From positions 108,880 to 172,879 of the forward strand of contig NZ_AXAL01000016.1 in NCBI RefSeq assembly GCF_000472785.1: a stretch of DNA of 64,000 bases, written 5' to 3'. This stretch comes from Mesorhizobium loti CJ3sym. Lineage in GTDB: Bacteria; Pseudomonadota; Alphaproteobacteria; Rhizobiales; Rhizobiaceae. The position numbers were made by a program, and so were the translations under genes. Below are positions 16,954-25,812 of the stretch, piece after piece (within the stretch, counting starts at the first letter, position 1; every line of letters begins with the position of its first letter). Below the pieces are notes generated by a model. It worked only from the letters and a program-made list of their open reading frames with translations, ran no database searches and was not told where the DNA came from.

Positions 16954-17793
16954 TCAGTTGGTGCTGGCTTTGGCGGTAAACCCGCACTGCTTCTGTTCCA
17001 TATCGATCTGCTTGGTGATGCGGATGGCGTTCTGTGCGTAGGCCTCGGTCACAGAGCCGCTGTTCACGGTCTTGTCCTTCAGCGGACTGACGCCAGCGCA
17101 GAGGTGGAAGACATGCGGCTCCGAGGACTTCTTGGCTCCGTTTTCGGGTGCGATCCAGTAGACGACATCCTGACCGGCGGGGTGGCTCGCGTCCTGCGTC
17201 GCCGCTGTCACCGCGGCCGAGTCCGTCGCGATCGCCTGCGCCTGCGCGGCGACGTCGGGCGAACAGGCGGTGGTGGGCTGGCCCGACTTGATCTGGGCAG
17301 CGCATGCGTTCATGTCCTGGGTGTACTGTTCGACCGACGGGGGTTTGAGACTGACCCCCGTTATCGCGGCGACCACGGCCAGTACAGCACCGAGGCCGCC
17401 GGCAATCTTCTTGGTCTGCGGATCCATGTTCTTGTCGGAGAGGATCAGGAAAACCAGCGGGAGGAAGGCAATCAGCGTGATGATGGCGCCAAGCTGGTTT
17501 TGGAAGAAGAAACTGGCCGTGTCGGATGCACGGGCCGGATCATGCCTGTTGGCCGCCTTCCACAGCAAGTTGCCGGCGATTGCGAAAATCGCGATGCCAA
17601 CCAGAAGGCCGATGATCAGCGGCAGGTGTCCCTGGTCGAACTTGTTCTGGCGAAGCAGGATAATCCCGTAGATCTCACCACCAATGGCGACGATCCACGA
17701 GAGTGCGGCGAAAAGGCGAAGTCGCGTGGCGGAAGACTTCTGGCCCTGCGTCGCTTGCCAATCCTTGGTAACGTCTGGCTTGTTGTCGGTCAT
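16954..17793 (-). CDS. Uncharacterised membrane protein
   Basis: Not recognised. The 279-residue product has four predicted membrane helices, near residues 27-47, 56-78, 98-118 and 130-150. After them comes a hydrophilic domain of about 125 residues with four Cys (ACAAQ, TACSPD, HLCAGV, KQCGFT) that could form disulfides outside the cell. The ATG at 17793 gives a polar N-terminus before the first helix. It stands alone between a GGDEF-EAL gene and the remains of a liv operon. Confidence 0.7.
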   Translation of the reverse strand: MTDNKPDVTKDWQATQGQKSSATRLRLFAALSWIVAIGGEIYGIILLRQNKFDQGHLPLIIGLLVGIAIFAIAGNLLWKAANRHDPARASDTASFFFQNQLGAIITLIAFLPLVFLILSDKNMDPQTKKIAGGLGAVLAVVAAITGVSLKPPSVEQYTQDMNACAAQIKSGQPTTACSPDVAAQAQAIATDSAAVTAATQDASHPAGQDVVYWIAPENGAKKSSEPHVFHLCAGVSPLKDKTVNSGSVTEAYAQNAIRITKQIDMEQKQCGFTAKASTN

Positions 17794-17931
17794 TGATCAA
17801 ATCCCCCGAGCGCCACAGCAGCCCTCATCACTATCCATATTGCGCATGAGTGAACCCGTCCATCCCCACGGAGACCGCCGCCTCGTTTCCCTGGCGGTCA
17901 CCTCAATCGCGCGCAGTCGATCTGGCACTGA

Positions 17932-18903
17932 TCAGTCCTTTCCCTGCCGCTTGAGAAGCCGCGCATAGAGTTCGCCGACAATGCCGCGCCGGAAGATCAG
18001 CACGCACACCATGAAGATCAGCCCGGTGGCGATGGTCACCGGGAAACCCGAAGTGGCAAGCGTGTTTTCCAGGCCGACGACGAGGCTGGCGCCGATGATC
18101 GGCCCGACCATCGTGCCGATGCCGCCGAGCAGCGTCATCAGGATCACCTCGCCCGACATCTGCCAGGTGACGTCGGTCAGCGTGGCGAACTGGAAAACGA
18201 TCGCCTTGAGGGAGCCGGCCAGCCCGGCCAGCGCCGCCGACATGACAAAGGCGCCGAGCTTGTAGTTGGCGACGGAATAGCCCAGCGAAATGGCGCGATT
18301 CTCGTTTTCGCGGATCGAGCGCAGGATCATGCCGAAGGGCGAATTGACGATGCGCCAGATGGCGAAGACGCCGATCAGGACCACCGCCAGCACGAAATAA
18401 TACATGTTCAGCGAGACGTTCAGATCCAGAACCCCAAGCAGCATGCCGCGTGGCACGCCCTGGATGCCGTCCTCGCCTTGCGTGAAGGGCGCCTGCACGC
18501 AGAAGAAGAAGAACATCTGAGACAGCGCCAAGGTGATCATGGCGAAATAGATGCCTTGCCGGCGAATGGCGAAAAAGCCCATGACAAGGCCGAGCAGGGC
18601 CGCGCCCGTCATGCCGAGCAGGATACCGGCTTCCGGCAGCCAGCCCCACACCTTGACGTCATGCGCGGTGAAGTAGGCGGCGCCGCCAAAGAAGGTGGCG
18701 TGGCCGAAAGACAGCAGGCCGGTATAGCCGAGCAGGAGATTGAACGCGCAGGCGAACAGCGCGAAGCAAAGCATCTTCATCAGGAAGATCGGATAGACCA
18801 GGAAAGGCGCCACCAGCAGCGCCGCTATGCCGAGCCCGACCAGCGTCCATTCAAGCCAGCCCTGGGTTCTGGCTGACGTCTCGCGAAGCGACAGTTCCGA
18901 CAT
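17932..18903 (-). CDS. Branched-chain amino acid ABC transporter permease LivM-like
   Basis: Integral membrane protein of 323 residues with about nine helices and the LivM signature GYTGLLSFGHATFFG near residue 60. The C-terminal GGIGTMVGPIIGA segment is also typical. The frame is intact. The ATG at 18901-18903 lies one base after the livH stop, so it would be coupled to livH. The partner permease carries an internal stop and the adjacent ATPase lacks its 5' half, so this open frame is probably no longer part of a working transporter. Confidence 0.87.
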   Translation of the reverse strand: MSELSLRETSARTQGWLEWTLVGLGIAALLVAPFLVYPIFLMKMLCFALFACAFNLLLGYTGLLSFGHATFFGGAAYFTAHDVKVWGWLPEAGILLGMTGAALLGLVMGFFAIRRQGIYFAMITLALSQMFFFFCVQAPFTQGEDGIQGVPRGMLLGVLDLNVSLNMYYFVLAVVLIGVFAIWRIVNSPFGMILRSIRENENRAISLGYSVANYKLGAFVMSAALAGLAGSLKAIVFQFATLTDVTWQMSGEVILMTLLGGIGTMVGPIIGASLVVGLENTLATSGFPVTIATGLIFMVCVLIFRRGIVGELYARLLKRQGKD

Positions 18904-18904
18904 G

Positions 18905-19792
18905 TCAGATGTCCCTTCCAAACAGGCCGGCCGGCCGGACCAGAAGTACCATCGCCATGATGACGAAGACCACGAGGTTGGAAGCCTCGGGGTAGAAGAC
19001 CTTGGTCAGGCCCTCGGCGAGGCCAAGCGCGTAGCCGGTGACGATCGCGCCAAGGATCGACCCCATACCGCCGATCACCACCACAGCGAAGACGACGATG
19101 ATGAGATCCGATCCCATCAGCGGGCTCACCTGATAGATCGGGGCTGCCAGAATTCCGGCAAGCCCGGCAAGGGCGGAGCCGAGGCCGTAGGTCAGGGTCA
19201 GCAGCAACGGCACGTTGACGCCGAAGGCCTAGACAAGACGGGGGTTCTCGGTTGCCGCGCGCAGATAGGAACCGAGCCTGGTCTTCTCGATCAGCACCCA
19301 GGTTCCGAAGCAGACGATCAGCGAGGCTATGACAACCCAGCCGCGATAATTGGGCAGGAACATGAAGCCCAGATTGGTGCCGCCCGAAAGCAGCGACGGC
19401 ACGGCGTAGGGATTTCCCGACACGCCGTAACAGTAGCGGAATATGCCTTCGAGCACGAGCGCGAGGCCGAAGGTGAAGAGCAGGCCGTAGAGCGGATCGG
19501 TATCGTAAAGCCGCGACAATGCCAGGCGCTCGACCACCATGCCGAAGAGGCCGACGATCAGCGGCGCAAGGATCAGAGCGGGCCAATAGCCGATGCCGAG
19601 ATAGGTGACCAGGAGATAGCCTGTGAAGGCGCCGAGCATATACTGGGCGCCATGGGCGAAATTGATGACGCGCAGCAGGCCGAATATGACGGCCAGACCC
19701 AGGCTCAGCATGGCATAGAACGAGCCATTGATCAGTCCGACCAGCAACTGGCCGAGCAGTGCCTGGACGGGGATTCCGAAGATCATCGTCAT
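18905..19792 (-). pseudogene. livH-like permease gene interrupted by an in-frame amber codon
   Basis: The two halves are in the same frame and together give a normal LivH length (about 295 codons). The first part, from ATG 19790-19792 behind GAGGGC, includes the LivH hallmark GLLRVINFAHGAQYMLGAF and ends ATENPRLV. A TAG codon follows (19229-19231), then AFGVNVPLLLTLTYGLG continues the homology to 18905. In relatives the codon at this point is usually for Gln or another residue (ENPRLVQAFG-like), so a single CAG to TAG change would explain it. A sequencing error is the alternative. Confidence 0.85.
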
Positions 19793-19799
19793 GGCGCCC

Positions 19800-20240
19800 T
19801 CATACACCCAGAACGTCGTGGAGATGCGTCATGCGGTCAGCCAGTTCGCCGGTCGGAAATCCGGCGACGACCTTGCCGTTCTCCATCAGGCAGAAACGAT
19901 CGGCGACACGGCTGGCGAAGCGGAAATTCTGCTCGACCAGAAGGATCGTCAGGCCGCGCTTTTTCAGCGTCACCAGCAACTCACCGATGCGCTGCACGAT
20001 GACGGGAGCCAGCCCCTCGGTTGGCTCGTAGAGAAGCAGCATCTTCACGCCGGTCCGCAGCATGCGCGCGATCGCCAGAATCTGCTGTTCGCCGCCCGAC
20101 AGCCTGGTGCCGGGACTGTTGCGTCGCTCCTTCAGATTGGGGAAGAGATCGAATATCTCCGCGACGCTCATGCCGCCCTCGGCGACGACCGGCGGCAGGA
20201 CCAGGTTTTCGTCGACGGTCAGTGTCGCGAAGATGCCGCG
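19800..20240 (-). pseudogene. livF-like ATPase gene lacking its 5' half
   Basis: Homology to the LivF ATPase starts abruptly at RGIFATLTVDENL (base 20240), where intact proteins would have QGRGIF about 90 residues in. It runs to HDVLGV at 19800. Walker A is therefore absent. The ABC signature LSGGEQQILAIARML remains. Walker B reads LLLYEPTEGLAP with Tyr replacing the magnesium-coordinating Asp, a second inactivating change. The stop lies seven bases before the livH start. Upstream of 20240 the reading is unrelated. Confidence 0.88.
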
Positions 20241-20250
20241 CACGCGGCAG

Positions 20251-20445
20251 ATGATCCACCAGCATGTGCTGCATACATACGGGACGGATTTGGCCATCAG
20301 GTTGAAAATGGCCGAACATGTCGTACAGCTCTGGAACCAGCTCTTCCCGGGGCGCCCGGCCGAAGAGATGGAAAGCTTCTATTCGCTCAGCAACCTGGGC
20401 AAGTTCCCCGCGAGAACCCCACAGAGCAGTTCCTCGGCTGCGTGA
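20251..20445 (+). other. Coding-like fragment of unknown origin at the livF break
   Basis: A plus-strand frame from an ATG at 20251 to a stop at 20445 encodes 64 residues (AIRLKMAEHVVQLWNQLFPG is typical). It has high third-position GC and a natural amino acid composition up to about residue 55. I do not recognise it. It lies exactly in the stretch between the livF break (20240) and the Dpp operon end (20480), so it may be a piece of a gene brought in or left by the rearrangement that removed the livF 5' end and livG. A minus-strand frame across the same bases also reads plausibly, so the strand is uncertain. Confidence 0.35.
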
Positions 20446-20479
20446 GCTGGCGAAGCGATCCGATGCGGCTGCAGCTGAT

Positions 20480-22282
20480 TCAGTTGCCGGCAGCGACGAG
20501 ATGGCCGTTGCCGACATCCTGCAATGCCAGCTTCAGCGGCGCCTCGCCGATCTTTCGGGTGGCGCTCGGGATCTCCTGGTCGAGGCGGGCGAAGCGGCTT
20601 CTTCGCTGCGCCGGATCGGGCACCGGCACGGCTTCAATCAGGCGCCTGGTGTAGGGATGGCGCGGGTTGGAAAAAACCTGGTCGCGGGTGCCCATCTCGA
20701 CGATCTGGCCGAGATACATGACGGCGACGCGGTCGGAGATGTTTTCGACCACCGCCATGTCATGCGAGATGAAGAGATAGGCGACGCCGAATTCACGCTG
20801 CAACTCCTTCAACAAATCAAGCACGCGCGCCTGCACCGAGACATCGAGCGCGGAGACGCTTTCATCGGCGATGATCAGCTTTGGCCGCAAGGCGAGCGCG
20901 CGGGCGATGCAGACGCGCTGGCGCTGGCCGCCGGAGAATTCGTGCGGGTAAAGCTCCATCTGGTCGGCCGACAGGCCAACCCGCTCGAACAGCGCCGCGA
21001 CACGCTGGCCGCGCTCTTCCCTCGAGGCGATGCCGTGGATCACCAGCGGCTCGGCGACGAGGTCGCCGACGCGCATGCGCGGGTCGAGCGAGGCGAAGGG
21101 GTCCTGAAAAATCATCTGCACGTCGCGGCGCACGGCCTTGCGCTCGTCGCGGCCGAGGCCTGCCAGATTGCGCCCGCCAATGACGATGTCGCCGCTGTAT
21201 GGCACCAGCCCGGCCAATGCCTTGGCGGTGGTCGACTTGCCGCAGCCGGATTCGCCAACCAGCGCCAGTGTCTCGTTGGGTGCGATGGAGAAGCTGACGC
21301 CCTCGACGGCATGAACGCGGCGGGTGACCCGGCCGAAGAACCCACCATGCAGATCGAAGCGGACCTGCAGGTCTTTGACGTCAGCGACATTGGCCGGCGT
21401 TGCCGTCTCGACCTCTCTGGATGGCTGGCGGCCGACACCGCTGCCGATGCGCGGCACGGCGGCCAGCAGTTCGCGCGTGTAGTCGGCTTGCGGCCGGGCA
21501 AAAATGTCTGATGTCTTGCCCTCCTCGACCATGCGTCCGTGCCGCATGATGATAACGCGATCGGCCATTTCGGCGACCACGCCCATGTCGTGGGTGATGA
21601 GGATGACGCTGGTGCCGTGCTGGCGCTGCAGGTCGCGTAAGAGCTCCAGCACCTCGCCCTGCACGGTGACGTCGAGTGCCGTCGTCGGCTCGTCGGCGAT
21701 CAGCACGTCGGGTTCGAGCGCCAGCGCCATGGCGATCATCACCCGCTGGCGCATACCGCCGGACAGTTCGTGCGGAAACTGCTTTAGCCGGCTTTCGGCT
21801 TCCGAAATGCGTACCGCCTTCAGCGCCTCGATGGCGCGCTGGCGGGCTTCGGCCTGCGAGAGGCTGGTATGCGCCTCGATCGATTCGGTCAGCTGCCGGC
21901 CGATCGACAGCACCGGGTTGAGCGAGGTCATCGGCTCCTGGAAGATCATGGCGATGCGGTCGCCGCGAATGCGCCGCATCCGGCGCTCGTCAAGCGTCGC
22001 CAGGTCGGTATCGCCGAGACGAATCTTACCGGATAATATGCGGGCCGCAGGCTGCGGCAGGAGTTGCATGATCGCCAGCGCTGTCATCGATTTGCCGGAG
22101 CCGGATTCGCCGGCAATGCAGAGCGTTTCGCCGCGCGCCAGCGTCAGCGACAGGTTGGAGACGACCTCGCGTTCGCCCTCCTCGCCGCGCACGCTGACGG
22201 AGAGGTTGGCGATGTCGAGCACCGGTCCCGCCGCGACCGGGGCAGCCGCCCCGGTCCGCTTCCTGGCCACGCCTGCGTTCAT
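20480..22282 (-). CDS. Fused dipeptide/oligopeptide ABC transporter ATPase (DppD-DppF)
   Basis: Two ATPase domains in one 600-residue chain, as in GsiA-type proteins. The first domain has Walker A GESGSGKS, signature LSGGMRQRV and Walker B LIADEPTTALDV. The second has GESGCGKST, FSGGQRQRV and LIIADESVSALDV, where Walker B keeps Asp-Glu. Each half ends with the oligopeptide-binding extension (HPYTRRLIEAVP in the second). Its ATG overlaps the amidase stop (ATGA at 22279-22282). It is the last gene of the amiC-amiR-dppCBA-amidase operon and would power the DppB/DppC channel. Confidence 0.93.
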   Translation of the reverse strand: MNAGVARKRTGAAAPVAAGPVLDIANLSVSVRGEEGEREVVSNLSLTLARGETLCIAGESGSGKSMTALAIMQLLPQPAARILSGKIRLGDTDLATLDERRMRRIRGDRIAMIFQEPMTSLNPVLSIGRQLTESIEAHTSLSQAEARQRAIEALKAVRISEAESRLKQFPHELSGGMRQRVMIAMALALEPDVLIADEPTTALDVTVQGEVLELLRDLQRQHGTSVILITHDMGVVAEMADRVIIMRHGRMVEEGKTSDIFARPQADYTRELLAAVPRIGSGVGRQPSREVETATPANVADVKDLQVRFDLHGGFFGRVTRRVHAVEGVSFSIAPNETLALVGESGCGKSTTAKALAGLVPYSGDIVIGGRNLAGLGRDERKAVRRDVQMIFQDPFASLDPRMRVGDLVAEPLVIHGIASREERGQRVAALFERVGLSADQMELYPHEFSGGQRQRVCIARALALRPKLIIADESVSALDVSVQARVLDLLKELQREFGVAYLFISHDMAVVENISDRVAVMYLGQIVEMGTRDQVFSNPRHPYTRRLIEAVPVPDPAQRRSRFARLDQEIPSATRKIGEAPLKLALQDVGNGHLVAAGN

Positions 22283-23223
22283 TCAAACACGCAGCGCGGG
22301 AAGTAGAACGAGACCACCCAGTTCGGCATGTCGACGATCTCGCTGATGCGGAGATCGCCACAGACCGAGGCCAGCATATAGGCCTCGACCGGGTCAATCT
22401 TGTAGCGGCCGGCGAGCAGATCGACCATCTGCGCAACTGCTTCTTTGGCGCCGGCCATCAGGTCCGGACCGACACCGGTCGTCACCTCATAGCCCTTGGC
22501 GTCTAGGTGACGTGTCACCGGGCCGGAGGTGGTGAAGCGTGGCGTCTTCAGCCTGGCGTCCTTGACCAGATCGAGCTTGAGCACGACGTCCATTGGGCTT
22601 TCGATCGCCGTCCCGCAGACCTCTCCGTCGCCTTGCGCGGCATGGGTATCACCGACCGAAAATAGCGCGCCCGCCACTTCCACCGGCAGGTACAGCGTGG
22701 TGCCAGCGGCGAGATCGCGGATGTCGAGATTGCCGCCGACGCGTCTCGGCGGCACCACCGAATGATGACCCATCTCAGCCGGCGCGTTGCCGATGGTGCC
22801 GGCAAAGGGTTTCAGCGGCACACGGGCATTCTTGCCGAACAGCGCCGGCTCGAGCGAGGCGGCGTCGTATTTCCAGATGTTCAGCGCCGGCTGCTTGAAG
22901 TCATCGGCAAGCAGGCCGAAACCCGGAATGTTCGCCGTCCAGCCGAAGCCGGACGGTTTGAACAGCTCGATCGTCACCTTGAGCGCATCGCCGGGCTCCG
23001 CACCCTCTACGAAGATCGGCCCGGTCACCGGATTGATCTGGCCGAAGTCCAGCTTGGCGATATCGGCGACCGTGCTGTCGGCCTTCAATTGGCCGCCGGA
23101 GGAATCCAGGCACTGGAATTCGATGGTCGAGCCGGGCGCCACGCGCTCGGCCGGGACAAACGAATTGTCCCAGCCGAAATGGTGGTGACGTCCGTGGATG
23201 GTGTAGTCGCAGCTATTGCACAT
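22279..23223 (-). CDS. Acetamidase/formamidase family amidase
   Basis: Hydrolase of short aliphatic amides to the acid and ammonia, 314 residues. It matches the FmdA_AmdA family: MCNSCDYTIHGRHHHFGWDN at the N-terminus, then GQINPVTGPIFVEGAEPGD, GHHSVVPPRRVGGNLDIRD and GDTHAAQGDGEVCGTAIE, the last with the Asp/His/Glu cluster of the active site. The ATG lies inside the end of dppA (11-base overlap) and the stop overlaps the DppDF start, so it is embedded in the transport operon. With AmiC- and AmiR-like genes at the head of the operon, amide hydrolysis is very likely the purpose. Confidence 0.93.
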   Translation of the reverse strand: MCNSCDYTIHGRHHHFGWDNSFVPAERVAPGSTIEFQCLDSSGGQLKADSTVADIAKLDFGQINPVTGPIFVEGAEPGDALKVTIELFKPSGFGWTANIPGFGLLADDFKQPALNIWKYDAASLEPALFGKNARVPLKPFAGTIGNAPAEMGHHSVVPPRRVGGNLDIRDLAAGTTLYLPVEVAGALFSVGDTHAAQGDGEVCGTAIESPMDVVLKLDLVKDARLKTPRFTTSGPVTRHLDAKGYEVTTGVGPDLMAGAKEAVAQMVDLLAGRYKIDPVEAYMLASVCGDLRISEIVDMPNWVVSFYFPRCVFE

Positions 23224-24856
23224 CTTTTACGTACACATTGTCATAGTTGATCGGAACGTGGACCGGGTCGACATAGAGATTGTCGGCGCCGCCCATGCGC
23301 GCGGATTTCATGGTGAAGCGCTGCTCGTTGAAGACCGGCGCCCAGGGCGCGTCCGCCATGATCTTGGCATAGATGTCGCTCCACATTTTATAGCGCTCAT
23401 CGGACTTCGCCGGATCAACGATCGAGTCGGCTTCGGCGGCCTTGGCATCGAGATCCTTGTTGCAATACCACGACCAGTTCCAGCCGCCGGGAACGGCACC
23501 GGCGCAGCCAAGGATCGGACCGTAGAAGTTCGAGGGATCGGGGAAATCCGCGATCCAGCCCATGCCGCCGGACCAGATCATCGGTGCGCCTGCCTTGTCG
23601 CCACCGGCGGCGATGACGTTGGCCTGGGCCAGTGCCTGGATGCTGGCCTTGATGCCGATGGCAGCCAGGTCCTGCTGGATGGCCTGGGCGATGCGCGGGT
23701 TGGGATCGGTGTTCATGGCAAACAGCTGGGTGTCGAAGCCATCGGGGTGGCCGGCCTCGGCAAGCAGCGCCTTGGCCTTGGCAACGTCATAGGGATAGCC
23801 CGTGAAGGCCTTGTCGTAGGCTGGCATTGACGGCGGCAGCGGCTGGTTGGCGGGAACGGCACGGCCATTGATGATCTGGATGATGCGCGCCTTGTTGATT
23901 GCCATGTTGACGGCCTGGCGCACCTTCACATTGTCGAAGGGCGCCATGGTGGTGTTCATGGTGATGTAGCCGGTGTGCAACTGGCCGCCTTCTACGACGC
24001 GCGCCTTTTGTTCGGGGTCGGACATCACCTCCTGGAATTTTGCTGGCGGAATGCCGTCGAGGGGCAGGTCGATCTCGCCCTTCTGCAGGCGCAGCAGGGC
24101 TACGATCGGCTCCTGGCCGACCTCGAAAGTGATCTTGTCGAGATGCGGCAGGCCCTTGTGCCAATAGTCCGGATTGCGCACGAACACGATGCGCTGGCCA
24201 AGCGTCCATTCGGCCAGCTTGAAGGCACCGGTGCCGACCGGATGCTTGCCGAAATCGGCGCCGTATTTCTCCACCTCTTCCTTCGGCACGACATGCGAGA
24301 AATTGATGGCCATGACATGGAGGAAGGTGGCGTCGGGGCGGCTTAACTCGAACTTGACGGTATAGGGGTCGACGACAGTGACACCCGCGAGGCTGTCCGC
24401 CTTGCCGGCCGCGACATCGTCATAACCCTTGATCGAGCCGAAGAAGCCAGCGCCCGGGCTTTGGGTCTTCGGGTTGGTGACGCGGTCGAGCGAATATTTC
24501 ACGTCGTCGGCCGTCATCTCGCGGCCATTGTGGAATTTCACGCCGTGGCGCAGCTTGAAGGTGAAGGTCTTGCCGTCCGGCGAAATCTCGTAGCTCTCGG
24601 CAAGGTCTGGCTTCAGCTTGGTCGTGCCCGGTTCGTAATCCATCAACCCGTCGAACAGGCTCTTGATCATCGACCAGTTCTGCCAGTCATAGCCGATGGC
24701 GGGGTCGAGCGTGGTGACGTCATCCTTGTAGGTGGCGATGATCTCCCCGCCCTGCTTGGCGTTGGGATCGATGGTGTCTTCGGCGCGGGCGCTTGCCATG
24801 CCAAGCATCAGCGCCAGCGCTGACGCCGCGACGGTCGATGCGAGAAACTTTTTCAT
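23213..24856 (-). CDS. Peptide/amide-type ABC transporter substrate-binding protein (SBP family 5)
   Basis: Periplasmic binding protein of 547 residues with a signal peptide (MKKFLASTVAASALALMLG, cleaved at SARA). Family-5 signatures follow: GEIIATYKDDVTTLDPA, LAESYEISPDGKTFTFKLR and HNGREMTADDVKYSLDRV. The ATG at 24854-24856 follows AAAGGGAAC and gives the signal peptide at once. The longer open frame from 24895 has no reason to be used. Family members bind di- and oligopeptides, nickel, or in some operons short amides and opines. The amidase next door suggests an amide or amidated peptide. Confidence 0.92.
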   Translation of the reverse strand: MKKFLASTVAASALALMLGMASARAEDTIDPNAKQGGEIIATYKDDVTTLDPAIGYDWQNWSMIKSLFDGLMDYEPGTTKLKPDLAESYEISPDGKTFTFKLRHGVKFHNGREMTADDVKYSLDRVTNPKTQSPGAGFFGSIKGYDDVAAGKADSLAGVTVVDPYTVKFELSRPDATFLHVMAINFSHVVPKEEVEKYGADFGKHPVGTGAFKLAEWTLGQRIVFVRNPDYWHKGLPHLDKITFEVGQEPIVALLRLQKGEIDLPLDGIPPAKFQEVMSDPEQKARVVEGGQLHTGYITMNTTMAPFDNVKVRQAVNMAINKARIIQIINGRAVPANQPLPPSMPAYDKAFTGYPYDVAKAKALLAEAGHPDGFDTQLFAMNTDPNPRIAQAIQQDLAAIGIKASIQALAQANVIAAGGDKAGAPMIWSGGMGWIADFPDPSNFYGPILGCAGAVPGGWNWSWYCNKDLDAKAAEADSIVDPAKSDERYKMWSDIYAKIMADAPWAPVFNEQRFTMKSARMGGADNLYVDPVHVPINYDNVYVKDVQ

Positions 24857-24891
24857 TGTTATGTTCCCTTTCTCTGTTTGTTTTCTTGGTT

Positions 24892-25812
24892 TCATCTGAG
24901 CTTGATTCGTGGATCAATGAACGGTGCGATGATGTCGGCGAGCAGGTTGCCGAGCACGATGGCGAAGGCTGAGACCAGCGTGACGCCCATGATGATCGGA
25001 ATGTCGACGCGCTGAATGGCTTGCCAGGCGAGTTGCCCGATGCCGGGCCAGCCGAACACGCTTTCGACGACGACGATGCCGCCCATGAAGATGCCGATGT
25101 CGATGCCGATCATGGCGATGACGGGCAGGATGGCGTTGGGCAATGCGTGGCGGAAGATGATGGTACCGCGTGCCAGGCCCTTGGCCCGGGCGGTGCGGAC
25201 ATAGTCCTGGCGCAGCACGTCGATCATCGACGAGCGCATCATGCGGGCGTACCAGCCGGCGCCGAGGATTCCCATGGTCAGCGAGGGCAGCACCAGATGT
25301 CGCCAGGTGCCATAGCCGCCGATCGGAAACCAGCTCAGCCGCACGGCAAAGACATAGAGCAGCAACAGGCCGACGACGAATTGCGGCGCCGAAACGCCGA
25401 CGAAGGACGCGACCATCAGCGTCTGGTCGATGGCGGTACCGCGCTTGACGGCGGCGATCAGGCCCATCGAGAGCCCGATCAGCAGTTCGCAGAGGATGGC
25501 GCCGACCATCAAAAGCAGGCTGGCCGGCAGTCGCGAGACGATGAGCTCGGTGACTTCGGATCGCTGGATATAGGAGCGGCCGAGATCACCGCTGATGAGC
25601 TTCGTCAGGTAGCGCCAGTACTGGACGATAAAGGGCTGGTCGAGGCCGAGTTGCTGGCGGATGTTCTCGACCGTCTGCGGCGTGGCGCTGCGGCCGGCGA
25701 TCTGGCGCACCGGATCGGCGGGCAGGAGATAAAGCAGCGCAAACGTGATCAGCGATACGCCGAGCAGGATGAGCAGCGACTGGATGAGGCGGCGGCCGAG
25801 ATAGGCGATCAT
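24892..25812 (-). CDS. Dipeptide-type ABC transporter permease DppB-like
   Basis: Inner-membrane permease of 306 residues with six predicted helices. It starts MIAYLGRRLIQSLLILLGVS, a standard DppB N-terminus, contains RQQLGLDQPFIVQYWRYL in the periplasmic loop and the EAA-like RTARAKGLARGTIIFRHAL. The start overlaps the dppC stop (ATGA at 25809-25812), so it is coupled to it. Confidence 0.94.
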   Translation of the reverse strand: MIAYLGRRLIQSLLILLGVSLITFALLYLLPADPVRQIAGRSATPQTVENIRQQLGLDQPFIVQYWRYLTKLISGDLGRSYIQRSEVTELIVSRLPASLLLMVGAILCELLIGLSMGLIAAVKRGTAIDQTLMVASFVGVSAPQFVVGLLLLYVFAVRLSWFPIGGYGTWRHLVLPSLTMGILGAGWYARMMRSSMIDVLRQDYVRTARAKGLARGTIIFRHALPNAILPVIAMIGIDIGIFMGGIVVVESVFGWPGIGQLAWQAIQRVDIPIIMGVTLVSAFAIVLGNLLADIIAPFIDPRIKLR

